From the NCBI GenBank assembly GCA_037951105.1, contig JBAMJV010001298.1, positions 1 through 64,000 on the forward strand: 64,000 nucleotides of DNA, given 5' to 3'. Shown here one piece after another: positions 1 through 10,800 of the stretch. The notes beneath the pieces were generated by a model that saw only the letters and a program-made list of their open reading frames with translations, was not told the origin of the DNA and made no database searches. Every line of letters starts with the position of its first letter. Positions within the stretch are counted from its first letter, which is position 1. The position numbers and the translations under genes were made by a program. The DNA comes from Echinarachnius parma (Eukaryota; Echinodermata; Echinoidea; Clypeasteroida; Echinarachniidae).

Positions 1-156
1 CTGTCTTTGATTCAAGCAAAAAATTCTGCCTTCAGAGCTATAATGGATCAAAGGCATTCATTCAAAACACCAAAAAGACATTACATTTTGCACCTAGATG
101 CCATAAAAGCATTAGTTTGGACTTTGGACCCACAACTTCCTCTTTGTGCGCCATAC

Positions 157-3100
157 CTTGTTTCCTCTCCTCAAATTGCTTGAGCATCTTCTCCTTCTCG
201 TCCTGGATGTTGCGGATCTCCTGCTGGTTCTGATCGCTCAGCGTCACGATGGTCGACTGCCGCTTGTGGGCCTTCTTCGACATGTACGACATGTACTCAT
301 GCTGTTTAACAATAAGATAGAAATAAAATATTAAAATAATACAAATTATGATAGCATACTTTTTATTTTAACCCTTGATGGAAAGAATTGAGACTCTCCT
401 GCTGGTTCTGATCACTCAGCGTCACGATGGTCGACTGCCGCTTGTGGGCCTTCTTCGACATGTACGACATGTACTCATGCTGATTATTGAAACAATAATA
501 GAAATAAAATATTAAAATAATACAAATTATGATAGCATACTTTTTATTTTAACCCTGTTTGATGGAAAGAATTAAGACTCTCCTGCTGGTTCTGATCACT
601 CAGCGTCACGATGGTCGACTGCCGCTTGTGGGCCTTCTTCGACATGTACGACATGTACTCATGCTGATTATTGAAACAATAATAGAAATAAAGTATTAAA
701 ATAATACAAATTATGATAGCATACTTTTTATTTTAACCCTGTTTAACAGAGAGAATTGAGACTATCCGGCTTGTTTTACTCATGCTGTGTATTAGATAAC
801 AATTAAAACAAACAAACTGTTGATAGGCTACTGTATTTCCCATCACTCTTGCCCTTGTGGGCCTTCCGGGACAATTAAGATAAAAGTTTCAACATTTTAA
901 ATAAAAATCGCAATGAAAAGTCGTGTTCAAGAAAATATCTGAATACAGTAAAACTTTAATAACTATTACATTTGTTTTCCTTCTAAACCTGAAGGTTACC
1001 AAATCCAAAATAAATGTGAAGGTTTCACTGGAAAAATGCACACATTGTAATCTTATAAATTGTTTTGGAAATAAGCCAGATTTATAACTGTATATTACAA
1101 ACAAACCAACATTTAAAGGGATATCTAGTAACTTTGTTGACAGGTGCAAAAAGTGATAAATGGTTGATACAATTGATATTGTTATTATCTTATATCGTCG
1201 GTGATATCCCGTACCGGCGAATGTTTGATTCTGCGCGCTAACGTGATTTCGAGAAAAACGCGTTTAAAGTTTCCCAACTTCTTCTATCATAAAATAAACA
1301 GTTTTAAACAATCAAATTGCAATAAAAGTTCGAAGGTGACAAGAGAGGAATATTCTCTTCAATATATGACCCTGAAAATAACCTACCTTAGGCTCTCGAT
1401 TCTGTGTAATATCACTGCATAGATCGTTCGTCGGTATGTAGAGGCACTCGCATTGAGCAGTTTGAATCCAGGACTCTACGTACCGACGAACGATCTATGC
1501 AGTGATATTACACAGAATCGAGAGCCTAAGGTAGGTTATTTTCAGGGTCATATATTGAAGAGAATATTCCTCTCTCGTCACCTTCGAACTTTTATTGCAA
1601 TTTGATTGTTTAAAACTGTTTATTTTATGATAGAAGAAGTTGGGAAACTTTAAACACGTTTTTCTCGAAATTTCATTAGCGCGCAGAATCAAACATTAGC
1701 CGGTACGTGATATCACCGACGATATGTCTACTGGATACTGTGTGAAAATTTCAGGTTAAATGGACGTTATATGGCCGAGTAAAGAGCATGAATGCAAAGT
1801 GATATTCGCTAACTCATTGCACTGACTTTGTACACGGTTACAACGATCCAGGGGATAATTTAACATCTGAAAACTTCAATCGCAAATATCTTTTTAACGA
1901 AAGGGAAAAACCAAAACCGGTCCCATGATTTGTATGTTAATCTGAGTACAAGAAGGTATAAAGGAACCGCTAGCATTCCAGTTGGATTTTGAGGATTTGG
2001 ACAATGTTACTAAGCCCCTTTAAGAATTACGTGACAATACTCACACTTTCAATTCTTGTTTGTTGTGCCTCTTGCTGAAGCCATTCATTCTCTCGCCGAC
2101 TGTTTAATATTTGGGTAATTAAGGAAGTATTTAAAAAAAATAATTTGTCACAGATATTTATCAAGTTCAAATCAATTTCTAAACTAAAATAATTGTTTTG
2201 TTTCATTACAATGTTATTGATTTTCTTAGTGGAGATGATTTAATTGAGCTCTTTATAACAGAAATTAATTATAAATGCTGCCTTGTTGCTAGCATACATG
2301 TTATACAAAATTCTTCTCTCAGCCTTACACTCTCATCACATTTTCTTTGACTGCAGCCACTTAAGGACCCTCCCATGCCTGTTTGACCTGATTGGTCAAG
2401 CAGTCCTGACACTCACCCACTCACAGTTGCTTTCATTGTTTTGTGTCTCCGCCTCCTTTCCTCTTTCCAGCCCCCCTTCCACACATGTGTTTATGTTGGT
2501 ATATATTCTGTGTTTTTTCTGTAGTAACTGTCATTTGTGCCCTGACGAAGATTCTGCTAGGATCGAAAGCTAGGCTGTATACGACTCTCAAAATTCAAGT
2601 AAGTTAGTAGGAACTGCATATTTTGGAAGATTGCACCGATAAGTGTTACTAGGAGTATACTAACCACCCCTACAAGTCAAGGGGTTAACTGCATATAGTG
2701 CAGAAATGGAGTATAACCTAATTTAAATTAGTACAAAACTAGACTCTAAATCCCTTGGGAATAATTATTTCAAGGATACAGTTCTTCCACCTTCTTCTTC
2801 AAATTGGCAAGCTCGTCTGTGAGTGTCTCCAATCTGGAATGAAAAGAACAAACTTTAGAATCTGGAAGAAATCTTTGTGCAATCAATGAATGAATAGGAT
2901 CCGATTAACTGAATTTCTCAGATGGAGATCAGTGCTCAAGAGTCAAGTCACTTCCGAGGAGTATCTTAGTTAGACTTAAGTTATGGGAATTTAATTTTGT
3001 GCTCATAGTTAGCCTATATTGCCTTGCCCTTGCCACTTGGTCCTGGAGTTGGAATTGCATGGTGGAAACAAATTTAAATTTAGTAAAAAAGACAAAATTT

Positions 3101-3642
3101 ATTGCTCACAGAGTCACAGTCACACACACACACCGATACACCCGTCAGGCCACATCTATCTACAAATGTATTGTAAATGGTCCTGCGTCAGGCGTCAACT
3201 CAAGACCAACCACGGCATAGCATAGTGACATATGTAATGTGACTAACTAAGCATATCTTACTAATTAAGACTTAAACTAGTGAATTTATTAATCTACTTC
3301 TAATGTGCGTACGATGCCAAAATATAGCAAATCATAATGTACAAAACAATCGCAACGCCAACGACAACGCGCTATGTCAGCGTGTTCTAGTATCAAAAGG
3401 CTACATCTACGAGACAGGGAAGCCAGCGCATAGGGCGGTAATTCACTTGAGCTACCGTACATCATCAGCGCAACCGGATCGAACGACCAGCAATTGGTCG
3501 GACAATTTGACACACGAAATACTCACTCTGTTTTCAAAATAATTTCTTTTTCAGTTGGTTCAGGTGGTTCAACAGGTCCTCCATCGCCTTCTGCTTTCTT
3601 AGCTTTACCCTTTCCTTTCCCTTTTCCCTTTTTTGGAGGCAT
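157..3642 (-). CDS. CCDC166-like (DUF4515) coiled-coil protein, N-terminal four exons, continues beyond the left edge
   Basis: I assembled four coding exons on the minus strand: 3642-3527, 2833-2780, 2099-2045 and 301-157. Each has AG/GT borders and the phases fit (2, 2, 0, 1). The start ATG at 3642 opens a lysine/glycine-rich head (MPPKKGKGKGKGK). A coiled coil follows, with pieces such as ELETLTDELANLKKKVEEL, RRENEWLQQEAQQTRIES and EYMSYMSKKAHKRQSTIVTL. The order and spacing of these pieces resemble vertebrate CCDC166 as I recall it (a Leu/Glu heptad, then an EN-x-x-L-x-x-EA motif, then a Y-x-S-x-x-x-x-R segment), so DUF4515 is the best match. Members of this group are poorly studied and no enzyme motif is present. 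The donor of exon 2 (CT|GTATCC) is weak; reading through it gives an immediate stop, which supports splicing there. Exon 4 ends at GTATGG and the rest lies outside the window. Partial copies of exon 4 sit just upstream (see the repeat at 217-763). Confidence 0.72.
217..763. repeat. three tandem ~180-bp units, each carrying the acceptor and 5' part of CCDC166-like exon 4
   Basis: Units start at about 217, 395 and 579 (periods 178 and 184). Each holds, on the minus strand, a T-rich tract, the acceptor CAG and the first part of exon 4 up to LSDQNQQE. Only the unit at 217 continues into the full exon; the other two break off into intron sequence. They keep reading frame and near-identical sequence, so the duplication looks recent. 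Confidence 0.9.
1113..2023. mobile_element. TTAA-flanked MITE, family A, split by a foldback insertion
   Basis: The element lies between TTTAA flanks and has related ends (AAGGGATATCTAGTAAC at the left, GTTACTAAGCCCCTT at the right). It matches the copy at 20817-21175 along its length. The foldback at 1192-1725 interrupts it. It lies in intron 3 of the CCDC166-like gene. Confidence 0.8.
1192..1725. mobile_element. large foldback palindrome with ~252-bp arms inserted in MITE A
   Basis: Arms 1192-1443 and 1474-1725 are reverse complements with few mismatches, around a 30-bp spacer. The outer ends read ATATCGTCGG and CCGACGATAT. No coding capacity beyond the short mirrored frames. Near-identical arms suggest recent origin or conversion between arms. 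Confidence 0.88.
2290..2600. repeat. dispersed repeat family T (possible retroelement 3' end)
   Basis: This stretch has an inverted relative at about 25868-26110; both share a segment around GATTCTGCTAGGATCGAAA and a GATTGGxCAAG-type region. An open frame spans it but shows no recognisable domain. It lies in intron 2 of the CCDC166-like gene. Confidence 0.5.
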
Positions 3643-3917
3643 TTTCTTCACTTCGTCGCGATACAGGTTTTCAATAGGTGAGCGTCTTCGTTGTCAGGCG
3701 ACTAGTCTCATTCGCAGACGTTTTCTAGTTTTGAAAATGCTATTGATAAATAATTGATTATGAAGAAAGTGTTGTTTTATGTTTGATTATAATCATGGAT
3801 AATTATAATATATGACAAATTCACACGGGGGTGGGGGAGCAAAATTAGAGGACGAGAGATGGGGCTGGGTGGGACCAGGGCTGGGGGGTGTGGGGCTAGG
3901 TCATGGACGTCGATCAT

Positions 3918-3919
<2 letters not shown>

Positions 3920-3952
<33 letters not shown>

Positions 3953-3976
3953 GGGGGGGGGGGGGCGGGGGGGTGG
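3920..3976. repeat. poly-G tract upstream of the CCDC166-like gene
   Basis: A nearly uninterrupted G run of about 50 bases lies 280 bp upstream of the start codon. It is G-quadruplex-capable in principle. The short frames across it are low-complexity artefacts. The 3.65-4.7 kb interval otherwise shows no gene. Confidence 0.85.
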
Positions 3977-4743
3977 GTGTGGGCGCGTGGGGGACGCGTA
4001 TAATTAGAGTTGTATTTTTCCTATACAGCCTACACTTTAGGGGCCTAGGTTGCTTGCCCGCGATCCTTAATTTAGTGGCTATGTTAGATTTGGTATATAA
4101 TAGGTCAGATTTGGGGGATATGGTTAGATTTAGTGGATATAAGTTGGCTAGTATGAAAATTGAAGTTAGAACCAAAAATAACATATCCCCCTAAAGTGTA
4201 GAATTATCCCCCCCCCCCCCCCAAAAAAAAAAACACCAAACAAACAAACAAACAAACACACAAAATAATAATTGATTATTTCAAATTGTTACAAAATAAT
4301 AGTAAACAAATCAATAAAGAAATATATAGGCCGTCTATTTGGGGTTTAGAAATGTGATTCCATTCCGGTTCCATGAGGGTGCTTGAAATTATTTTGAACG
4401 TTATAATCTTAACTATTCTAAACAGCCAAATCAGAAATCGTTATTTGGCCCTTAAATCATGATACAAAACAATGTTCGACATTATTTTATTTTATTATAA
4501 ATGATAGTAGGGATGGATTCTGGTCTAATGGAATGAGATCTACTCTTATCCAAAACCTAGCTATAGCCTGTGTCACCGGATGGAAAGGATAAACTGTAAA
4601 ATAATGTAGCCAGGATTATTGTTGGCGGGGATCCAGGGGGCGGTGCCTCCACGATTAGCTAGTATGTTCCCAACTTCCCAGTCGTAAATAATCATAACTG
4701 ATTACATAAGCATGCATGTCTGTAAAAAGGGGATAAACAACAA

Positions 4744-4931
4744 TGATGGTGGTTTTTTAGTTGTGGTGATCGGTGGTGGTGGTGATAGTGTTGGTGTTGC
4801 TGCTTTTGGTGGTGGTGTATGGTGATTGTGGTGGTGATAATTGAACATTCATGCCCTATCCATGATGGACCATCAAAATCATCATCATCATCCTCCTCCT
4901 CCATCTCCTCCTCCTCCTCCTCCTCCTCCTC
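4744..4931. repeat. GGT-rich and CTC-rich microsatellites
   Basis: Imperfect (GGT)n from about 4744 to 4835, then (ATC)n and (CTC)n to 4931, directly abutting the left end of the transposon-like block. The acidic frame across it is a repeat artefact. Confidence 0.8.
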
Positions 4932-7660
4932 GGGGGGCATTCTGAAAATCCTAGGGAGTTACGTGTCGTAACTTGAAAAGATAAGACGGCGCTATGACAC
5001 GTAACTATTTGTATTCTGAAAGCAGACTTAAGACCGTCTTAAGTCCATATCATGCATATTAATGAGCGTACAAGAAACGCGCATATCATAACGCGCAACC
5101 AATGACAAACTTTGTTTTATAACCAAATCCTGCATAAATGCATATCAATGAATCACAACATCGTGAGACACCCATGCATGCACGTGCGTGATTGCATTTG
5201 CAAATCAATCTCATAAACATTGTGCATTCTTTGTAGTTTTGTACAAGGAAGTCGCAGTATTTTGATGAGTTAACAAAATAACGAAGACCTAAACTGATAG
5301 CTTTATATGAACTTTGTTTATAATGAAAATTAATTGTGTCTTTATAAATTTCATTTCATTTCATTTCAAATTTCATTTCATTTCAAACCAATTTTGTCGG
5401 GTCATGCAGTCGATCGACTGCCTACAATTGGATTTATTATATATTTATTTGTTTATGTATTTCCTCTCGTACTCATAGGGTTGAATAGCCCATTGATTTT
5501 GTTTTATTTTATTAAAATTAACTTAATGTCTGAATTGTTCAGTTTACCAATCATAACAAATGTACATAATGATATCCAGCGTTCGAAATTGAAATAATAT
5601 ACACTGTCACTGTTGAATGACACTGAACAAATAAAATAATACCTGTTAACAATAATTGATACATCACATAAACTTATTTGGCTGTCGTAATTGGCCGACA
5701 CAGTACTTACACTAACCAATTATTTTACAGCTATATCACTTTTAAATGTAATTAATGTAATTTACAAATGTAAACCAAATAATGTCTTTCTCTTGCACAG
5801 TAAACAATTAATTTTGTTTTGTTTCCGTGAAGGCCTATCAATAACATTAACAAGTATGAACATTTTGCAGTCTTTTGGTTGAGTGGCAAAGATCGAAGAG
5901 GCCGAGAGCGCATGAAAGATAACTTTCAAGCGTACCTTTTCAGTCAACGCGCTCAATCTTTGTTATCACGCGCAACTACTCGCAATAAATGTATGTTCTT
6001 ATTTGGTTACACTTTCGGACTCTCATTGCAGTTTGATAATGTCTTGTTCATGTCATAATTACTATCGTAAATCGTGCGATTGCATAGTTAAGACCGAGTT
6101 AGGACACCTCGGAGGCAGACTTAAGTTTTATCCTAAGTTGTGGCTTTCAGGGGGGGCATTCTGAAAATCCTAGGGAGTTACGTGTCGTAACTTGAAAAGA
6201 TAAGACGGCGCTATGACACGTAACTATTTGTATTCTGAAAGCAGACTTAAGACCGTCTTAAGTCCATATCATGCATATTAATGAGCGTACAAGAAACGCG
6301 CATATCATAACGCGCAACCAATGACAAACTTTGTTTTAAACCAAATCCTGCATAAATGCATATCAATGAATCACACATCGTGAGAGCTAGACGCATGCAT
6401 GATGCACGTGCGTGATTGCATTTGCAAATCAATCTCATAAACATTGTGCATTCTTTGTAGTTTTGTACAAGGAAGTCGCAGTATTTTGATGAGTTAACAA
6501 AATAACGAAGACCTAAACTGATAGCTTTATGAACTTTGTTTATAATGAAAATTAATTGTATTCGTCTTTATAAATCTCATTTCATTTCATTTCAAATTTC
6601 ATTTAATTTCAAACCAATTTTGTCGGGTCATGCAGTCGATCGACTCAGGATTCCTACGTCCCTGGCAGTATGAGTATACTTGGTAGGCCTACAATTTGAT
6701 TTATTATATATTTATTTGTTTATTTATGTATTTCCTCTCGTACTCATATGGTTGAATGCCCCATTGATTTTTTTTTATTTTATTAAAATTAACTTAATGT
6801 CTGAATTGTTCTGTTTACCAATCATAACAAATACACTAACATAATGATATCCAGCGTTCGAGATTGAAATAATATACACTGTCACTGTTGAATGACACTG
6901 AACAAATCAAATAATACTTGTTGGAGACACTCAAACTACACTATTGATACATCCCATAAACTTATTTGGCTGTCGTAATTGGCTGACACAGTACTTACAC
7001 TAACCAATTATTTTACAGCTATATCACTTTTAAATAATGAATGTAATTAATGTAATTTACAAATGTAAACCAAATAATGTCTTTCTCTTGCACAGTAAAC
7101 AATTAGTTTTGTTTTGTTTCCGTGAAGGCCTATCAATAACATTAACAAGTATGAACAGTTTGCAGTCTTTTGGTTGAGTGGCAAAGATCGAAGATGCCGA
7201 GAGCGCATGAAACTTTAAGATAACTTTCAAGCCTACTTTTTCAGTCAACGCGCTCAATCTTTGTTATCACGCGCAACTACTCGCAATTCTTATTTGGTTA
7301 CACTTTCGGACGCTCATTGCAGTTTGATAATGTCGTGTTCATGTCATAATTAATATCGTAAATCGTGCGAGTGCATAGTTAAGACCGAGTTAGGACACCT
7401 CGGAGGCAGACTTAAGTTTTATCTTAAGTTGTGGCTTTCAGAATACAAATTAGCTCATTTGCATACGTGTCGTAACTTTTTAGCTCATTTGCATACGTGT
7501 CTTAACTTTTTAGCTCATTTGCATACGTGTCGTAACTTTAGGATGTCCTAAGTTAGGACATGTCCTAAGTCCTGTTTTCAGAATACAAATATAGTTACGA
7601 CTCGTAACTTATGACAAAATCCATGACTTAGGACATGTCTTATCTTTTCAGAATGCCCCC
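4932..7660. mobile_element. composite transposon-like block with GGGGGGCATTCTGAAAA ends and a 1.2-kb internal direct duplication
   Basis: The left end at 4932 (GGGGGGCATTCTGAAAA) is mirrored at the right end near 7660 (TTTTCAGAATGCCCCCC). Inside are two direct copies, 4932-6150 and 6151-7441, which match through most of their length including the GACTTAAGACCGTCTTAAGTC-type palindrome. No transposase frame is visible, so this looks non-autonomous. Short palindromes containing TAAGTC/GACTTA recur. A lone fragment of the same right end lies at 52803-52857. Confidence 0.75.
7451..7540. promoter_or_regulatory. three tandem 30-bp units each with a perfect ATTTGCAT octamer
   Basis: Octamers lie at 7457-7464, 7487-7494 and 7517-7524, exactly 30 bp apart, within repeats of TAGCTCATTTGCATACGTGT. 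They lie 314-381 bp upstream of the LSM11 start. ATTTGCAT is the binding site of POU/Oct factors and an element of many snRNA and H2B promoters. Function here is inferred only from position. Confidence 0.45.
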
Positions 7661-7683
7661 CATCATCATCATCATCATCATCG

Positions 7684-7750
<67 letters not shown>

Positions 7751-7770
7751 TCATCATCATCTTCTTCATC
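7661..7770. repeat. (CAT)n microsatellite before LSM11
   Basis: About 110 bp of CAT/ATC repeats, ending about 70 bp before the LSM11 ATG. The opposite strand encodes only a poly-Asp artefact. Confidence 0.92.
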
Positions 7771-7837
7771 ATCAAATTCGTCTTGTCCCTATTACAACGT
7801 GAGAGGGCGTGCGCGCGGCAAATATAAAAATGGGAAA

Positions 7838-10800
7838 ATGGCAGCCTCCAGCGAACGAAACGTGAACGAGGGAGACAACGAAGTTGAAGACGAACTGAAC
7901 GTTTTGTCTGCAAGTTTCAACCCTCTTAAAGCGCTCTACTCTTCCAAAACACGTCTCCCTGTCGTTGACGCATCGTGCTTCAATAATATAGCTGAATATG
8001 AGAGTTTTATGGCAAGATCGAAAGCCGCAGCAAAAGCAGCAGGAGCATCAGCGGCAACTGAAGGAGAGCAACCCCAGCCGGCTGGCCGGGGGAGAGGACA
8101 AGCTTCTGGGCGTGGTCGTGGAGCTAGAGCGGGCGCTGCTGTTACAAAGCCGACGGGCTCGTCGACGACGACGTTGTTGGCATCATCTTCGTCATCGATA
8201 TCGGATATGTCGCCTCGCGATATTGAGAGGGTAGGATGGTGATCATTTTGTTGGTAGAGAGTAAAAATCATTCATAAACAATAGTCAATAACATTAACAT
8301 TAACACAAATGAGAGATATTAATTATTATATTGCAATTTTTTTACTTGATTTAAAATTATAACAATTTATTTTGTGTTACTACTATTTTCATGTTTACCA
8401 ACAAGAAGTTTTGTTTGAAACTACGTTAATCGTTATTTGAAAAATATATAATAATTATGTTGCATATTAAACATTCTAGCTTAAAGGGGAATTCCACCCC
8501 AGAAATGTGATGTTTGCTATAAAATGAGGTGAATATGAAGAATCATGATCGAAAATCTGAGCCAAAACGATAGAGCAATAAAAAAGTTATGACAGGATGA
8601 ACTTTGCTCCGATTCTTAGTATGGTTCGCAATTGCTACCAATCGTGACGTCACGTGCGAGCTGCAGCCATTTTGACTTCTACATGGAAATTTTACAAAAT
8701 TTCAATTTTCTTCATAACAAAGCAAATTTATGAGCTTAAAAATTCCAATGAGGGTGGCCTATCGATATTCTTCTATGAATTCGTGAAAACAAGCAGAGAA
8801 AAATTATTTTTTAGCAACGAAAATGAGAAATAAGTGTATTTTCATGTACTAAAGCCATGGCGAGTTGCTCGTGAATGATGTAGCATATAGCGGCAATTTT
8901 GAAACCATCGCTCATTACTACAGGATGTTCAAATAAGTATAACTCCCGTGTTTCTTGTCCGATTTTGATCAAATTTTCACCAATTATTCCTCTTGTTCTG
9001 CTTATTCAAATAACGAATAGTTTTATCAGGCCCGGATTACCCCTTTAAACTTAAAGTTATATCTGTTCCACTTGTTTTGTTGCCGCTGTGTCAAAAGAAA
9101 TGTCTGTGTGTTTGTGGGGCTTGAGGCTGAGGCTAGCCTTGATGAAAAGGGTTAAGAAGTCAAAGTTGAAGTTGTAACACTTTTCAGTTTCTAATTTTCT
9201 ACAAAATACTGAAAAGATCATCTATGAAGCCTGAAGGAATTCCAGAGAAAACAATTACATGAAACTCTCGGGGCTAACTAAAATGCCAAAAAGAGCACCC
9301 CCCCCCCCCCCCCGACAGAAACAAAAACAACAACAAAACGTTTTTATTAGGTCCCGTAGGTCTTCGTCTTTAATGAACCTTTACAAAACGTTTACAAAAC
9401 GTTTTTATTAGGTCCCGTAGGTCTTCGTCTTTAATGAACCTTTACAAAACGTTTACAAAACGTTTTTATTAGGTCCCGTAGGTCTTCGTCTTTAATGAAC
9501 GTTTAAAAAACGTTCTGCTGGTCCTTGCACTTGAAAGCAAATACATGAAAGGTTTTTTATTGGTTTTTCTAACGTTTAAACAACGTTCTAAAAACATCCA
9601 TTTGGAACGTTCTATTAAAAAACGTTTTCAACCTTCCACAAATAAACGTTTTTAAATCGTTTTCACAGAACGTCCAAATAACCAACTTTGAACCTGTTTA
9701 GAACGTTCAGAAAACGTCCAATTGTTAGTTGGGTAGAGCACCATGCATTTCTAAATAAAGCCAGGGGTGGAAGAGAGCTCACTTCATTGGACATTTTTGC
9801 CATCAAAATCTTGAAAGACTAAAATATTGTATAATATAATTTGTATCTTTTAAAGTATGTCATACTATCATAGTCATATTCTATTCCTCTTCTCTGTTTT
9901 TAGCTTCAAGAGAAGCAAATCCGAGAGAAGATGACAGAATTTCAGGTCTCTTTCCACTCCATTCCAGAAGAAGAGATTCATGAAATCATGGAAATGTTAA
10001 CTTCTTTTATTTTTTTGTTTGTTACCATGTTAACCTTTGAAAACTATGAGCTTGTATTTGATTGGACGAGACCTGTGTCTTTATTTACATTTACATTCTT
10101 TTCCTCTTTCAGCTCCGAGAGAAGCAAAACCGTGAGAAGACGAAGGAGCTGCCTCTCTCTACTCGATTCCAGAAGAGCAGATTCATGGGGAACGTGTTGA
10201 GTCACATGTATGGTAAGGCAAGGCTCCATACTAACCATTTTCTCTACTGGCCCGTTCGGGCAAGTGAAATAATGGATTTTTAAGTTTTACTTGCCCAAAA
10301 CAGAAAATTTACTTGCCCGCTTAATACTTCTAGATGATATTTACGACCTAACGAATTACAGTATTCTCTCATAATCATAGTTGATAAATTATTTAGTTGC
10401 CTGGTCAGGCAACCAAACTAGGCCATTTACCAAATTTTACTTGCTCGACAAAGTGTGAAGATGGCACTTTCAACAAGATCACAAGGAGGCGTCATACTGT
10501 GTGCTGTCACCGCTCTAATAATTATTATGTCTGTTTATAACGCACATTTCACATATATATGTCTACATAAACTGGGCTCCAAAAGAAACTTATCACTTCT
10601 TCAGAGCGACACACATTAAAATCTAAAGCATAACAATTAATCATAATTGGGCATAGATTAGCTATAATACCCCTTGGCAAGCTCATCTAAAAAAAAATTA
10701 TGTTTGATTTAGTCAACAAAGAATAAAATAAGGTGAAATCGCAAGAGGTCATTTTTCAGAAATCACAGAAACTGCTCGCCTTCCGGGCACAGAGCTCGGT

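Noticed and set aside
2771..3642. A separate 59-residue protein from exons 1 and 2 of the CCDC166-like gene ending at the TGA near 2774
   Set aside because: Splicing from CT|GTATCC restores an in-frame path into two more exons that match the family, so the short product is at most an intron-retention form.
3777..4194. Gly- or Pro-rich frames over the 3.9 kb poly-G run
   Set aside because: Low-complexity translation of a homopolymer.
7578..7913. Poly-Asp frame on the minus strand before LSM11
   Set aside because: It is the (CAT)n microsatellite read in reverse.
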